From Novosphingobium sp. B 225 (lineage in GTDB: Bacteria; Pseudomonadota; Alphaproteobacteria; Sphingomonadales; Sphingomonadaceae), in assembly GCF_002198665.1 (NCBI RefSeq), contig NZ_MWLM01000003.1, forward strand, positions 62,001 through 126,000: a stretch of DNA of 64,000 bases, written 5' to 3'. Within the stretch, counting starts at the first letter, position 1. Every line of letters begins with the position of its first letter. The notes beneath the pieces were generated by a model. It saw only the letters and a list, made by a program, of their open reading frames with translations, ran no database searches and had not been told where the DNA came from. Positions 26,660-34,111 of the stretch are shown one piece after another. A program made the translations under genes and the position numbers.

Positions 26660-27203
26660 TCAGGGGCGTGGATTAGTCATGAAAGGGGATTGTGCCTTGG
26701 ATGAACGAAGGCGCTTTGGTCGCGTGAATTGAACGACGTTCGCTTTCGAGCCTTCGCCTTATCCAACAATCAGCAAATGCTCACCGCTGTCCTGCCTTGT
26801 CAGCCCAATTCGCCTGCGGGTGAAGCGCTTGGCGATGTCGATAGGGGTCAGTTAGTTCTGACTTGGACAACAGCAAGGGCGAAACGAAGCATTCACTTAA
26901 GCATGATGCAGTCAGTAGCGAATGTCCGCAATGTTATCGTGTCCGGAAAGGCAGCTATTGATCGGAAGGGGGCGAAAACGGACGTTCGAACTATGGCGAA
27001 TTTCGATGTCCGTTCACGCTAACATTGCCGACGTTCGCGGCCCATTGTAGTGGCATCGAAACCAGTCGTACGTTCACACTGGTGACAGCACTGCTAGATA
27101 ACGGAGTCTGGGACAATGCCGCCGTATTTAAACGGCATGCCTTATGACTGGAAATGCCAGAAGCTGGCACAACCCCGCTCGGCAGCGCAGATGCTTCTTT
27201 TCC
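26660..27203. other. Intergenic region between ssb-1 leader and acylase gene
   Basis: No credible gene. Several GGACGTTCG and GAACGACGTTCG-type short repeats (near 26730, 26980 and 27010) are of a kind scattered in sphingomonad intergenic DNA. Confidence 0.45.
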
Positions 27204-29477
27204 CTACTCTGCAATCCGCTTGGGCTTGCTGATCGCCGCTGCGGCAATCTCCGCTTTGCTGAATGGCAGCCTGTGCCACGCCTTGGCAGCGTAAGCTCGG
27301 GTCTGATCGGCATAGTGGGGCGAAGCAGGGTTGGTCGATTGACTGTAGCTCAGGATCGCCTCGGCGATGGGACCCGCCGCATCAAAGCCGACGATCTGGA
27401 TGTAGCTCGAACCGTGGACTGGCATCAGGCCGCCGCCCGGAGCGGGACGAGAGTCCTGGAAGTTGAGCACGCCGGCGGTGCCTGGCCCCCCATGCACCGG
27501 GATGCGCTCATCGCCCGCAGGCCAGTTGTGGATACTCCCCCACTCGGCATCGAGCGGGATGTTGGCGGCATCGAGTTCGGCCACCGCCTGATCAAGCGCG
27601 AAGAGCAGTTTGTCGCCCGCACCTGCGGTGTCTGGCTCTCGCGGGGTGGCGATCGGGTCGGCGGGATCGAAGGGCACCGCCCACAGGCCCGGGATATGTG
27701 CAGCCCTTGCCCAAAAGGCGCGGAACAGGGCAGCGCCGCGGCTGTCGGCTTCAAAGCGCCGGTCCCATCCGGCCAGCGCATCGCACCCGCGCCGCGGCTC
27801 GGGCAGGCGCGCGCACAGGGCCAGCATCGGCTTGACAGTCAGATCGGCAGCATAGCTCTTGTTGGCAAAGACCAGCGCCTTGGCCCGCGCATGATCGACC
27901 TTGCCCTGGGCAATCAACGCTTCGGTCTCGGTAAAGTTCGAACGGGTGCGCACGGTAAGCTCTGCAGCGTGCCTGCCCAAGATCGGCGAGAGCGGCGGAT
28001 GCGGGATGCGGGCATTTGCCAGCCAGTAACTGTCATTGGAGTTGGTCAGATAATCGCGCCGCAGGGTGGCGGCCTGATCGCTTGCTGGCATCAGGCCGGG
28101 TTCGGGGGTGCCAGCGGCCACGTCCCACGCACATTCGCTGCGCGCGCCATCAAGCAGCGGGGCAAGTTGCGCGAGCTGGCGTGTCAGCGGCGTGGAGCAT
28201 GCTGCGATCTTGGCCGCCGAGACGTTGGGGACCGCTGTGACATCGGCGATCAGCGCATGGCCACCGCGATCGGCAGCGATGGTGTTCACCCAGGGAATGC
28301 CGAGTGTCTGGCTGACCGCCGCCTTGATCTCGCGCACGCTGCTGGCCTTGCCGATGGCAAGCCACGTTTCGATCCCGCGCTGATTGCCGCTGTTGGCGTC
28401 GCCTACCGTGAAGGCCGAGGCGGCAGTCCACAACAGTCCGTTCTGCGGCGCGGCCACCACCGGGCCGAAACGGGTGCGGTAGAGCGTGCGGGTGACGGGC
28501 GCGGCGCCTTCGGGCATCGGCACCGTGATGACGCGCGGCTCCATCGCCACGCTCTGCCCGTCGAGCATGTAGCGGGTCGGATCAGCCGGATCGAGTGTCA
28601 GTTGCCAGAGCGTGTAATGCCGCGCCGCGGTGACGGTGTGGGTCCAGGCGATATCGCGGTTGAAACCCATCGCCGGGATCGAAAAGCCCGGCAAGCCGAC
28701 GCCCATGGCATCATATCCATCCGGGCCGATGATATGCATCTGCCACAAGCGGTTCGGGCCTTTCCAGGGGAAATGCGGATTGCCGATCAGCAGTCCGCGC
28801 CCGTCGGTGGTCGTCTCGCTGCCGAAGGCCCAGCCATTGCTGCCCATTCCGGGCTCGTCCGGACGCGGCAGGGCCGCAGCCTTGGCCGCAGCAGTCCCGG
28901 CCTCCGGCGCGCCCGGCGGGGCGGCATTGGCCAGCGCCGGGGCCAGCGCCAGCGATCCGGCCAGTAGCATCTGCTTTTCGGTAAGCCGCAGCATATCGTC
29001 GAAGGTGATGGGCCTCACCCAGCCCTTGCCGCGGCATTCGGCCGGCACGCCATCGGGGCCGATATCCCGGAGATAGCGGTTGTACCCGGCAACATAGCCT
29101 TCGGTCAGCAACCGGGACTCGCGCGCCTTGCGTGCCGCGCCATCGCGCAAGGCCGGCAGATCGATCACGGCACGAAAGAACAGGTCGGAGGACAGGTTAT
29201 CGACCTCCTGAAACCCCAGCACTGCCTTGGCATCCGGCCCGAAATACTGCGAGCGTTCGCCCGCGACGGTCATGAACTCTTCGGCCAGCAGGCAAAGGTT
29301 GTCTTCGGCATAGGCATAGGCAACGCCATAACCGACACTGCGCCAGTCGCGGGCTTCGATGTGGGGGACGCCGAAAGTCGTGCGCGTGATGGTGGCGTCA
29401 TATAGCGGCTTTGCTTCCAGCGCCGGAGAGAGCATCAATGCTGCGCAACTTGCCGCCCAGACCGAAAACCTCATCAT
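27204..29477 (-). CDS. Penicillin-acylase family (Ntn) amidase, possible acyl-homoserine-lactone acylase
   Basis: A 757-residue periplasmic N-terminal nucleophile hydrolase. A signal peptide (about residues 1-22) precedes an alpha chain, a spacer and a beta chain beginning at Ser213 in EPGMGSNGWAFGS, where self-cleavage exposes the catalytic serine. Length and order match the PvdQ/aculeacin-acylase branch, whose members cleave long acyl chains from AHLs, aculeacin or siderophore precursors, so quorum-signal degradation is possible but not proven. The ATG at 29477 follows a GGGAGAGG ribosome site and starts the signal peptide; a start at 29531 would add a basic tail. AraC regulator is divergent. 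Confidence 0.85.
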   Translation of the reverse strand: MMRFSVWAASCAALMLSPALEAKPLYDATITRTTFGVPHIEARDWRSVGYGVAYAYAEDNLCLLAEEFMTVAGERSQYFGPDAKAVLGFQEVDNLSSDLFFRAVIDLPALRDGAARKARESRLLTEGYVAGYNRYLRDIGPDGVPAECRGKGWVRPITFDDMLRLTEKQMLLAGSLALAPALANAAPPGAPEAGTAAAKAAALPRPDEPGMGSNGWAFGSETTTDGRGLLIGNPHFPWKGPNRLWQMHIIGPDGYDAMGVGLPGFSIPAMGFNRDIAWTHTVTAARHYTLWQLTLDPADPTRYMLDGQSVAMEPRVITVPMPEGAAPVTRTLYRTRFGPVVAAPQNGLLWTAASAFTVGDANSGNQRGIETWLAIGKASSVREIKAAVSQTLGIPWVNTIAADRGGHALIADVTAVPNVSAAKIAACSTPLTRQLAQLAPLLDGARSECAWDVAAGTPEPGLMPASDQAATLRRDYLTNSNDSYWLANARIPHPPLSPILGRHAAELTVRTRSNFTETEALIAQGKVDHARAKALVFANKSYAADLTVKPMLALCARLPEPRRGCDALAGWDRRFEADSRGAALFRAFWARAAHIPGLWAVPFDPADPIATPREPDTAGAGDKLLFALDQAVAELDAANIPLDAEWGSIHNWPAGDERIPVHGGPGTAGVLNFQDSRPAPGGGLMPVHGSSYIQIVGFDAAGPIAEAILSYSQSTNPASPHYADQTRAYAAKAWHRLPFSKAEIAAAAISKPKRIAE

Positions 29478-29627
29478 CGCCCCTCTCCCTCGCGCCAGGC
29501 GCCTGCGCGAGGTCCCGGCATTTCTCCGCATCCTTCCTCATATCGGCTTGCCAGCTTGATTGTTTAGCATTAGCCGACACCCAATGAGCAAAAGGCGACA
29601 ATCTTGCGCCAATGCGGGGAAAGCGCG

Positions 29628-30650
29628 GTGACAAGCCGCCCGCCCACGCTCGTCAGTATCGATGCACTTGCCAACTGCATCGAAGTCGCCGCCGACGCGG
29701 GGTTCGACATCCGCCCCTATCTCGCCCGCCGAGGGATCGATCCCGATCTGATTGCAGGCGAACAGGGCCTGATCGACTATGCCGATCTCAACGGCCTGCT
29801 TGAAGATGTTGCAGTGGGCGAGAACTGTCCCAATTTCGGCTTCCGTCTTGCCCGGGCACAACGCCCGCTCCAGTTCGGGATGATCAGCCAGACCATCGCC
29901 TTTGCGCCAACCGTGGGCGACGCCTTGGAGACGTTCCTTAAATACCGCGCGCTCTACAGCCAGTCATCGCATTGGGAGCTGAAACGCCAAGACGGGATCG
30001 TCCAACTGCGGCGGTTTTCGAAGGGTTCGGACCACCGCGACGGGGTGCAGATCGTCATGTTCAACATCACCAAGTCCGTGCAGGCCGTGCGGGCGCTGAT
30101 GGGGCCGGAGTGGAGTCCGATCGGCATCTATCTCGTTGCCGATAACATCGCCCTGACGCCCGCGATGCGCGGATACTTCGATGCGCCGGTGTTCATGGGT
30201 TCGCCGCTTGACGAGATTGCCTTTCCGGAAGCTGACCTTGCCACGCCGATCCCCACCGGCAATCCCGAAATGCTGGCAGTGCTGACGGCATATTTTGACC
30301 AGCTTCTGCCTGATCTGGCGCAGCGGGGGCAAATTGCCGCACAGGTGCAGCAGATCCTGCGCACCCGCATCGGCAATGCGCCTTGCGGGCTGGAAGACAT
30401 CGCCAGTCTCCTCGCCATGCACCCGCGCACCTTGCAACGGGCGCTCGCCGCCGAAGGGGCCGCCTTCCGCACGCTTGTCAAATACACCAGAATGCAGATC
30501 GCCAAACAGCTGCTGCAATCCACCAGGCTGCAGTTGGCCGCGGTCACAACGCTCGCCGGATACAGCCACGCGAGCTCCTTCGCGCGTGCCTACAGCCGCA
30601 ACAAGGGGCAATCCCCGCGCGCAGAACGCGGGTCGGCTTCGGCAGAATAG
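29628..30650 (+). CDS. AraC-family transcriptional regulator
   Basis: A 340-residue regulator with an N-terminal arabinose-binding-type domain (about 10-200) and a C-terminal AraC helix-turn-helix pair (about 240-335), including GLEDIASLLAMHPRTLQRALAAEGAAFRTLVKYTRMQIAKQLLQ and LAAVTTLAGYSHASSFARAYSRNKGQSP. The GTG at 29628 has a GGGGAA site about eight bases upstream and is preferred over the TTG at 29604. It is divergent from the acylase gene with a 150-base shared promoter region, so it probably controls it. The N-terminal domain would bind the inducer. Confidence 0.85.
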   Translation: MTSRPPTLVSIDALANCIEVAADAGFDIRPYLARRGIDPDLIAGEQGLIDYADLNGLLEDVAVGENCPNFGFRLARAQRPLQFGMISQTIAFAPTVGDALETFLKYRALYSQSSHWELKRQDGIVQLRRFSKGSDHRDGVQIVMFNITKSVQAVRALMGPEWSPIGIYLVADNIALTPAMRGYFDAPVFMGSPLDEIAFPEADLATPIPTGNPEMLAVLTAYFDQLLPDLAQRGQIAAQVQQILRTRIGNAPCGLEDIASLLAMHPRTLQRALAAEGAAFRTLVKYTRMQIAKQLLQSTRLQLAAVTTLAGYSHASSFARAYSRNKGQSPRAERGSASAE

Positions 30651-30684
30651 CGCCGGATTGACGCTGGCTTCGCCTGCTGGCGCA

Positions 30685-30870
30685 CTAGCCCTTCAGCAAC
30701 CGCAAGGCTGTCGCCATTCGCTCCGCCTCCTCGGCCGTGGTTTGCCAACTGGTGACAAGCCTCGCCTCGCCGCTGTCCGCGCTGCCCCAATCATAGAACG
30801 CGAAGCCCTCCGCCCGCAGCTGCGCTTTGCCCGCATCGCCGAGTTTCACGAAGATCTGGTCGCAAGCTGA
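30685..30870 (-). pseudogene. ltaE: 3' fragment of a threonine aldolase gene
   Basis: The minus-strand product CDQIFVKLGDAGKAQLRAEGFAFYDWGSADSGEARLVTSWQTTAEEAERMATALRLL is the C-terminus of a low-specificity L-threonine aldolase. The rest of the enzyme is missing: similarity stops near 30870, where intergenic DNA with inverted repeats begins. This marks a breakpoint and suggests that the acylase, AraC and ltaE pieces came as one chromosomal segment. Confidence 0.7.
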
Positions 30871-30887
30871 CGTCGCCGGCAAACCGA

Positions 30888-30934
30888 CGGAACGGCAGCT
30901 TACCGTCGTTTACACTTCGCAAGCTGCCGTTCCG
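30888..30934. repeat. Inverted repeat at the ltaE breakpoint
   Basis: CGGAACGGCAGCTT at 30888-30901 is repeated in perfect inverted orientation at 30921-30934 with a 19-base loop. It lies about 20 bases outside the broken end of the threonine aldolase fragment. Confidence 0.65.
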
Positions 30935-31257
30935 GTTCGTCCGCAATGTCGGGCGTTCACCTTAGTTCGATCGCAGTATGAGCAGAGGGCAGCTTTCGGC
31001 CTAACTAGATAAGGCGCTAATCGTCGGCTTTGTCAGCGACAGCGATCAACGGATCGCGGCGCGCGGAACGGCAGGTTTTGGTGTTACCCGACGTTCCCCG
31101 TGCAGCGTCGGAACGGCGTAAGTTGGCCGTTAGCCCCGTTGGCTTTGAACATCAGAATACCGCTAACCGGGCTTCGCGGTCCGTAAGCCGCCTTATTGGC
31201 GCAAGGGTTGCTCCCTTCGGGACGCAAAGCCTTTCTGACCGAACCGGCAGCGCAAAG

Positions 31258-31285
31258 CCCCGGCAAGCCGTGAGGCATGCCGGGG
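31258..31285. terminator. Hairpin downstream of a pilin-like gene
   Basis: CCCCGGCA at 31258-31265 pairs with TGCCGGGG at 31278-31285, and inner bases extend the stem. It lies about 120 bases beyond the stop of the minus-strand subunit gene at 31407 and may end its transcript, although no T-run follows. Confidence 0.35.
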
Positions 31286-31406
31286 TAGCGATTGCGCGGG
31301 CGGGAGGCCCGGTTCTAGCAGCTTCGCGGCAGGCGCCGCCGCAGGTGGGAGGTCCTGCGTTCGTTGCGCACAGAGCGCGTACTCGCCCGCTGATGAAGCC
31401 CTGTTG

Positions 31407-31955
31407 TTATTGCGGCGTCATCAGCAGAGTAAGGGTTCCGGTGTAGCTCGTCGCTGCCTGCATGGTCTGCAGGTCGCTTGCCGCGATCCCGATGATCAGG
31501 CTTGCCGACGAGGCCGGGCCAGAGGCGCAGTTCTGGTTGGTCGCCGTCGACACGAAACCGGCCGATGCGGTTCCCGCAGTCAGGCCAGTGCCGGAGGTTT
31601 GGCCGGCAGTCGCATTCCACTGCACCGAATAGGGAACCGTCAGGCTGGCATTGGCCAGCGTGAATGCGTTGGCGGCGCCGCTGCCGCTGGCGGTGATCGT
31701 ATACCCTTTGGTCGCGGTGTTGCTCCAAGCACAGACAGACTGGGCATTGGACGCGGCGGTCGTCGGATCGACGCTGGTGAAGGCCACATCGGCAAGGCCG
31801 GAAAGTCGCGCGCGGGCCGGAACCGATGCCGAAATCGAAATCGTCCCGGTCGAAGTTGCGCCCAGCGAACCCTGGGTTGCTGCCAGTACAGGCGAAGGTA
31901 GCATAGCCGACAGCGCCGCTACTGCGGCCAGCATGGCATTCGGTTTGCTCAGCAT
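31407..31955 (-). CDS. Secreted fimbrial subunit, spore-coat-U-like
   Basis: A 182-residue exported protein (signal peptide about residues 1-25, ending PVLA). The mature chain is Ser, Thr and Ala rich, with the SVPARARLSGLADVAF block, a CAWSN cysteine paired with a later one in NQNCASG, GYTITASGSG and the C-terminal TSYTGTLTLLMTPQ strand. This pattern fits spore-coat-U-domain pilin-like proteins assembled by chaperone and usher. The internal ATG at 31955 begins the signal peptide and is preferred over the first ATG at 32036. It is on the opposite strand from its closest paralogue at 32902. Confidence 0.75.
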   Translation of the reverse strand: MLSKPNAMLAAVAALSAMLPSPVLAATQGSLGATSTGTISISASVPARARLSGLADVAFTSVDPTTAASNAQSVCAWSNTATKGYTITASGSGAANAFTLANASLTVPYSVQWNATAGQTSGTGLTAGTASAGFVSTATNQNCASGPASSASLIIGIAASDLQTMQAATSYTGTLTLLMTPQ

Positions 31956-32207
31956 TGGTCTTGTCCTCACACGATTGACTCTGGTCGATTGCAAAGTGTC
32001 AGCGGCCGTTCGGAAAACCTGCCTGGCAGCTCGCACTTCCGAAAATGTACCTAGGAAAGGTAAACATCTGGTTGACCATGTCCGGTGGGGCCGCAGCCGG
32101 GTTCGCGAGCCGCAAAGAAGCGCCTGGCAAGGCTGGCAAACCTGATCGTTCTAGAACGGGACACCCTCGTCAGACGCATGGACAGCCGAGCGCCAAGCGC
32201 GGAACGC

Positions 32208-32726
32208 ATGGTATCCCAATACTGGAGCTCCAGAGTGTCCGCCGCTCGACGACCACCCCGCACTCTCCCCCGGTTCTCGCGATCACTCTACCTGCGGTTC
32301 CCGGTCGCTCTGCTTTGCGCGAGCGCGCTGAATGCACCCGCCCTGGCTGCCAACGAAGGGCTAATCGCCGCCACTTCATCCGCGACCATTGCGATCAGCG
32401 TTTCGGTCCGTCCTAGCCCGGTCCTGACTCGAGTCAGCGTAGCGATGGTCACGAGCGGTCGGAACGGCACATTGCGCGTTTCAGCCGAGTGTGGCCGCGA
32501 TGCGGCTCGCGAGGCCCCGCTCGGGTTCGATGCGCTGGCCACGCTGAGCGCGCCGCAAACCTCTGCTTCGGTCGGCGAACGCCTGGCCTTGGCGGCTGTG
32601 CAGACCCCTGAGTTCCTGCTTGCGGGCGATTGCCTCAATGCCGACACTCTCGCACCGGCCGCCATCGGCATGACCTCATCGGCGCAGACTGGTGCAGACC
32701 TGACCCTGATCATAGCGCCGCGATGA
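32208..32726 (+). CDS. Diverged secreted subunit of the fimbrial cluster
   Basis: A 172-residue exported protein. After a signal peptide ending ALAANEG, the segment LIAATSSATIAISVSV mirrors the GATS...ISISASV start of the other two subunits, and the chain ends in a strand-like ADLTLIIAPR. The central CAWSN-type region is different and two cysteines are conserved (AECGRD and GDCLN). It is probably a minor or tip subunit. The start is uncertain: ATG at 32178, 32208 or a GTG near 32236 are all possible. Confidence 0.6.
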   Translation: MVSQYWSSRVSAARRPPRTLPRFSRSLYLRFPVALLCASALNAPALAANEGLIAATSSATIAISVSVRPSPVLTRVSVAMVTSGRNGTLRVSAECGRDAAREAPLGFDALATLSAPQTSASVGERLALAAVQTPEFLLAGDCLNADTLAPAAIGMTSSAQTGADLTLIIAPR

Positions 32727-32851
32727 GATCGCTCCTTTTGTGCGCTGGCCCCAAATGGCACCACATGCAGGGATTGGCTCCTTTGCCGGGCATGCAGGAG
32801 CGAGATTGCCGCAGTCTTGCGTGCGCCTAGGTCGAAGCCGTGAGGGGAATG

Positions 32852-32859
32852 TTAACCAT
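32852..32859 (+). promoter_or_regulatory. CtrA half-site upstream of a fimbrial gene
   Basis: TTAACCAT, the core half of the CtrA box, 43 bases before the ATG at 32902. A similar TTAACC is found 28 bases before the ATG at 33618 (33590). Regulation by CtrA is inferred from sequence only. Confidence 0.3.
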
Positions 32860-32901
32860 TGCCGGCTACCAAACGGGAACTATTCGCTTCCCGAGCAGGC
32901 A

Positions 32902-33489
32902 ATGAACAACGACACCCCGGTACATCCACGCCCTTTGCACAAGGCGGCAACAAGGCTGAGCGCTGCAATGCTGTTTATCGGCTCGCAGCTGCTTTTCACA
33001 GCACCGGCCCAGGCTGCCACGCAAGGCAATCTCGGCGCGACTTCAAACGCCAGTGTCGCAATTTCCGCTTCGGTTCCCGCCCGGGCCCGCCTGTCCGGCC
33101 TCGCCGACATTGCGCTTGCCGGGGTCAACCCGGCCAGCAATGCCGTGGCGAGCCGAAACCTTTGTGCCTGGAGCAATACCTCAAGCAAGGGCTACAGGAT
33201 CACCGCTTCGGGCAGCGGCGCCGCCAGCGCATTCACGCTGGCCAATGCCAGTCTGACGGTTCCCTACACAGTTCAATGGAATCAGGCCTCGGGACAAACG
33301 AGCGGCACTGCCCTCACGCCGGGCACCGCCTCGACAACTTTTACGTCAACTGCCACGCACCAGCAGTGCCTGACTGGCCCGACGGCATCGGCATCGCTCG
33401 TCGTCACCATCACTTCGGCTGCACTGCTGACAATGCAGGCAAATACTACGTACAGCGGCACGCTGACGCTTCTCATGACCCCTCAGTAG
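32902..33489 (+). CDS. Secreted fimbrial subunit, spore-coat-U-like
   Basis: A 195-residue exported protein with a signal peptide of about 38 residues ending APAQA. The mature part is strongly similar to the minus-strand subunit at 31407: ATQGNLGATS, SVPARARLSGLADIAL, CAWSNTSSKGYRITASGSGAASAFTLANASLTVPYTVQWN and TYSGTLTLLMTPQ. It is therefore a duplicate of the same pilin type. The ATG at 32902 starts the signal peptide; upstream ATGs lie in unrelated sequence. Confidence 0.8.
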   Translation: MNNDTPVHPRPLHKAATRLSAAMLFIGSQLLFTAPAQAATQGNLGATSNASVAISASVPARARLSGLADIALAGVNPASNAVASRNLCAWSNTSSKGYRITASGSGAASAFTLANASLTVPYTVQWNQASGQTSGTALTPGTASTTFTSTATHQQCLTGPTASASLVVTITSAALLTMQANTTYSGTLTLLMTPQ

Positions 33490-33617
33490 GTCATTCTGGC
33501 CCCGGATAACATCAGACCGGCAGGCTCATCGCGCCGCTGCATGGCCGGCTTGCGACTGCGCCGCGCCAGGGAATGTCCCTAACCGGTTGTTAACCAAGTT
33601 TTGCAAGATTTGGCAGC

Positions 33618-34109
33618 ATGGCCAAGTCTCTCATCTCCAAACTGATCAGGACTGCCTGCGCCGCGCTGGCGCTTACCCTGCCCGTTCAGGCGCAGGCCCA
33701 ATCCGTGCGGATTTCCGGCATGTCCGATGTCAACTTCGGACAGGTCGCCAATTTTCTCAACGACCAGAGTCTTAGCCAGACGGTGTGCCTGTTCAGCTCC
33801 AGCCTGAACGGTGGTTACACCGTAACCGCAACCGGGTCAGGTGCAGGCGGAGCCTTTGCGCTGGGCGCTGGAGGCATTCAGCTGCCCATCGAAGTGCAAT
33901 GGGCTGGCAGTGCCAATCAGATATCGGGCCAGAACCTGCAGCCCGGCGTGCCGCTGCCCAGCAACACCGCGAACGCCGTGCTCAGCGGTTGTTTCCTTGG
34001 CCTGCTTCGCAGTGCGAGTCTGATCGTCGTCCTGCGCGCAAGCGAAACCAGCAAGGCTCGTGCCGGAGCATATACCGGATCAGTCTCGTTGATGGTTGCG
34101 CCGAACTGA
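33618..34109 (+). CDS. Secreted fimbrial subunit, spore-coat-U-like
   Basis: A 163-residue exported protein with a signal peptide of about 27 residues (LPVQAQA). It keeps the core of the family (RISGMSDVNFGQV, TVCLFSSSLNGGYTVTATGSG, LPIEVQWAG) and the final GAYTGSVSLMVAPN strand but lacks the N-terminal ATQG extension of the two other subunits. Cysteines at TVCLF and SGCFL probably form a disulfide. It ends two bases before the usher start, so it is cotranscribed with the usher. Confidence 0.8.
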   Translation: MAKSLISKLIRTACAALALTLPVQAQAQSVRISGMSDVNFGQVANFLNDQSLSQTVCLFSSSLNGGYTVTATGSGAGGAFALGAGGIQLPIEVQWAGSANQISGQNLQPGVPLPSNTANAVLSGCFLGLLRSASLIVVLRASETSKARAGAYTGSVSLMVAPN

Positions 34110-34111
34110 CC

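Larger units (their letters stand above)
30871..31406. other. Intergenic region with inverted repeats
   Basis: No gene recognised. It holds a 14-base perfect inverted repeat (30888-30901 and 30921-30934), further GGAACGGC copies near 31066 and 31109, and a hairpin at 31258-31285. Confidence 0.5.

Noticed and set aside
26729..27022. Frame of 97 codons upstream of the acylase gene
   Set aside because: It runs through short GGACGTTCG-type repeats and shows no protein-like pattern or ribosome site.
27144..28967. Large + strand frame of 607 codons antisense to the acylase gene
   Set aside because: It is a shadow created by the high GC content opposite a well-supported Ntn hydrolase; its product has the arginine- and glycine-rich composition of antisense frames and no domain.
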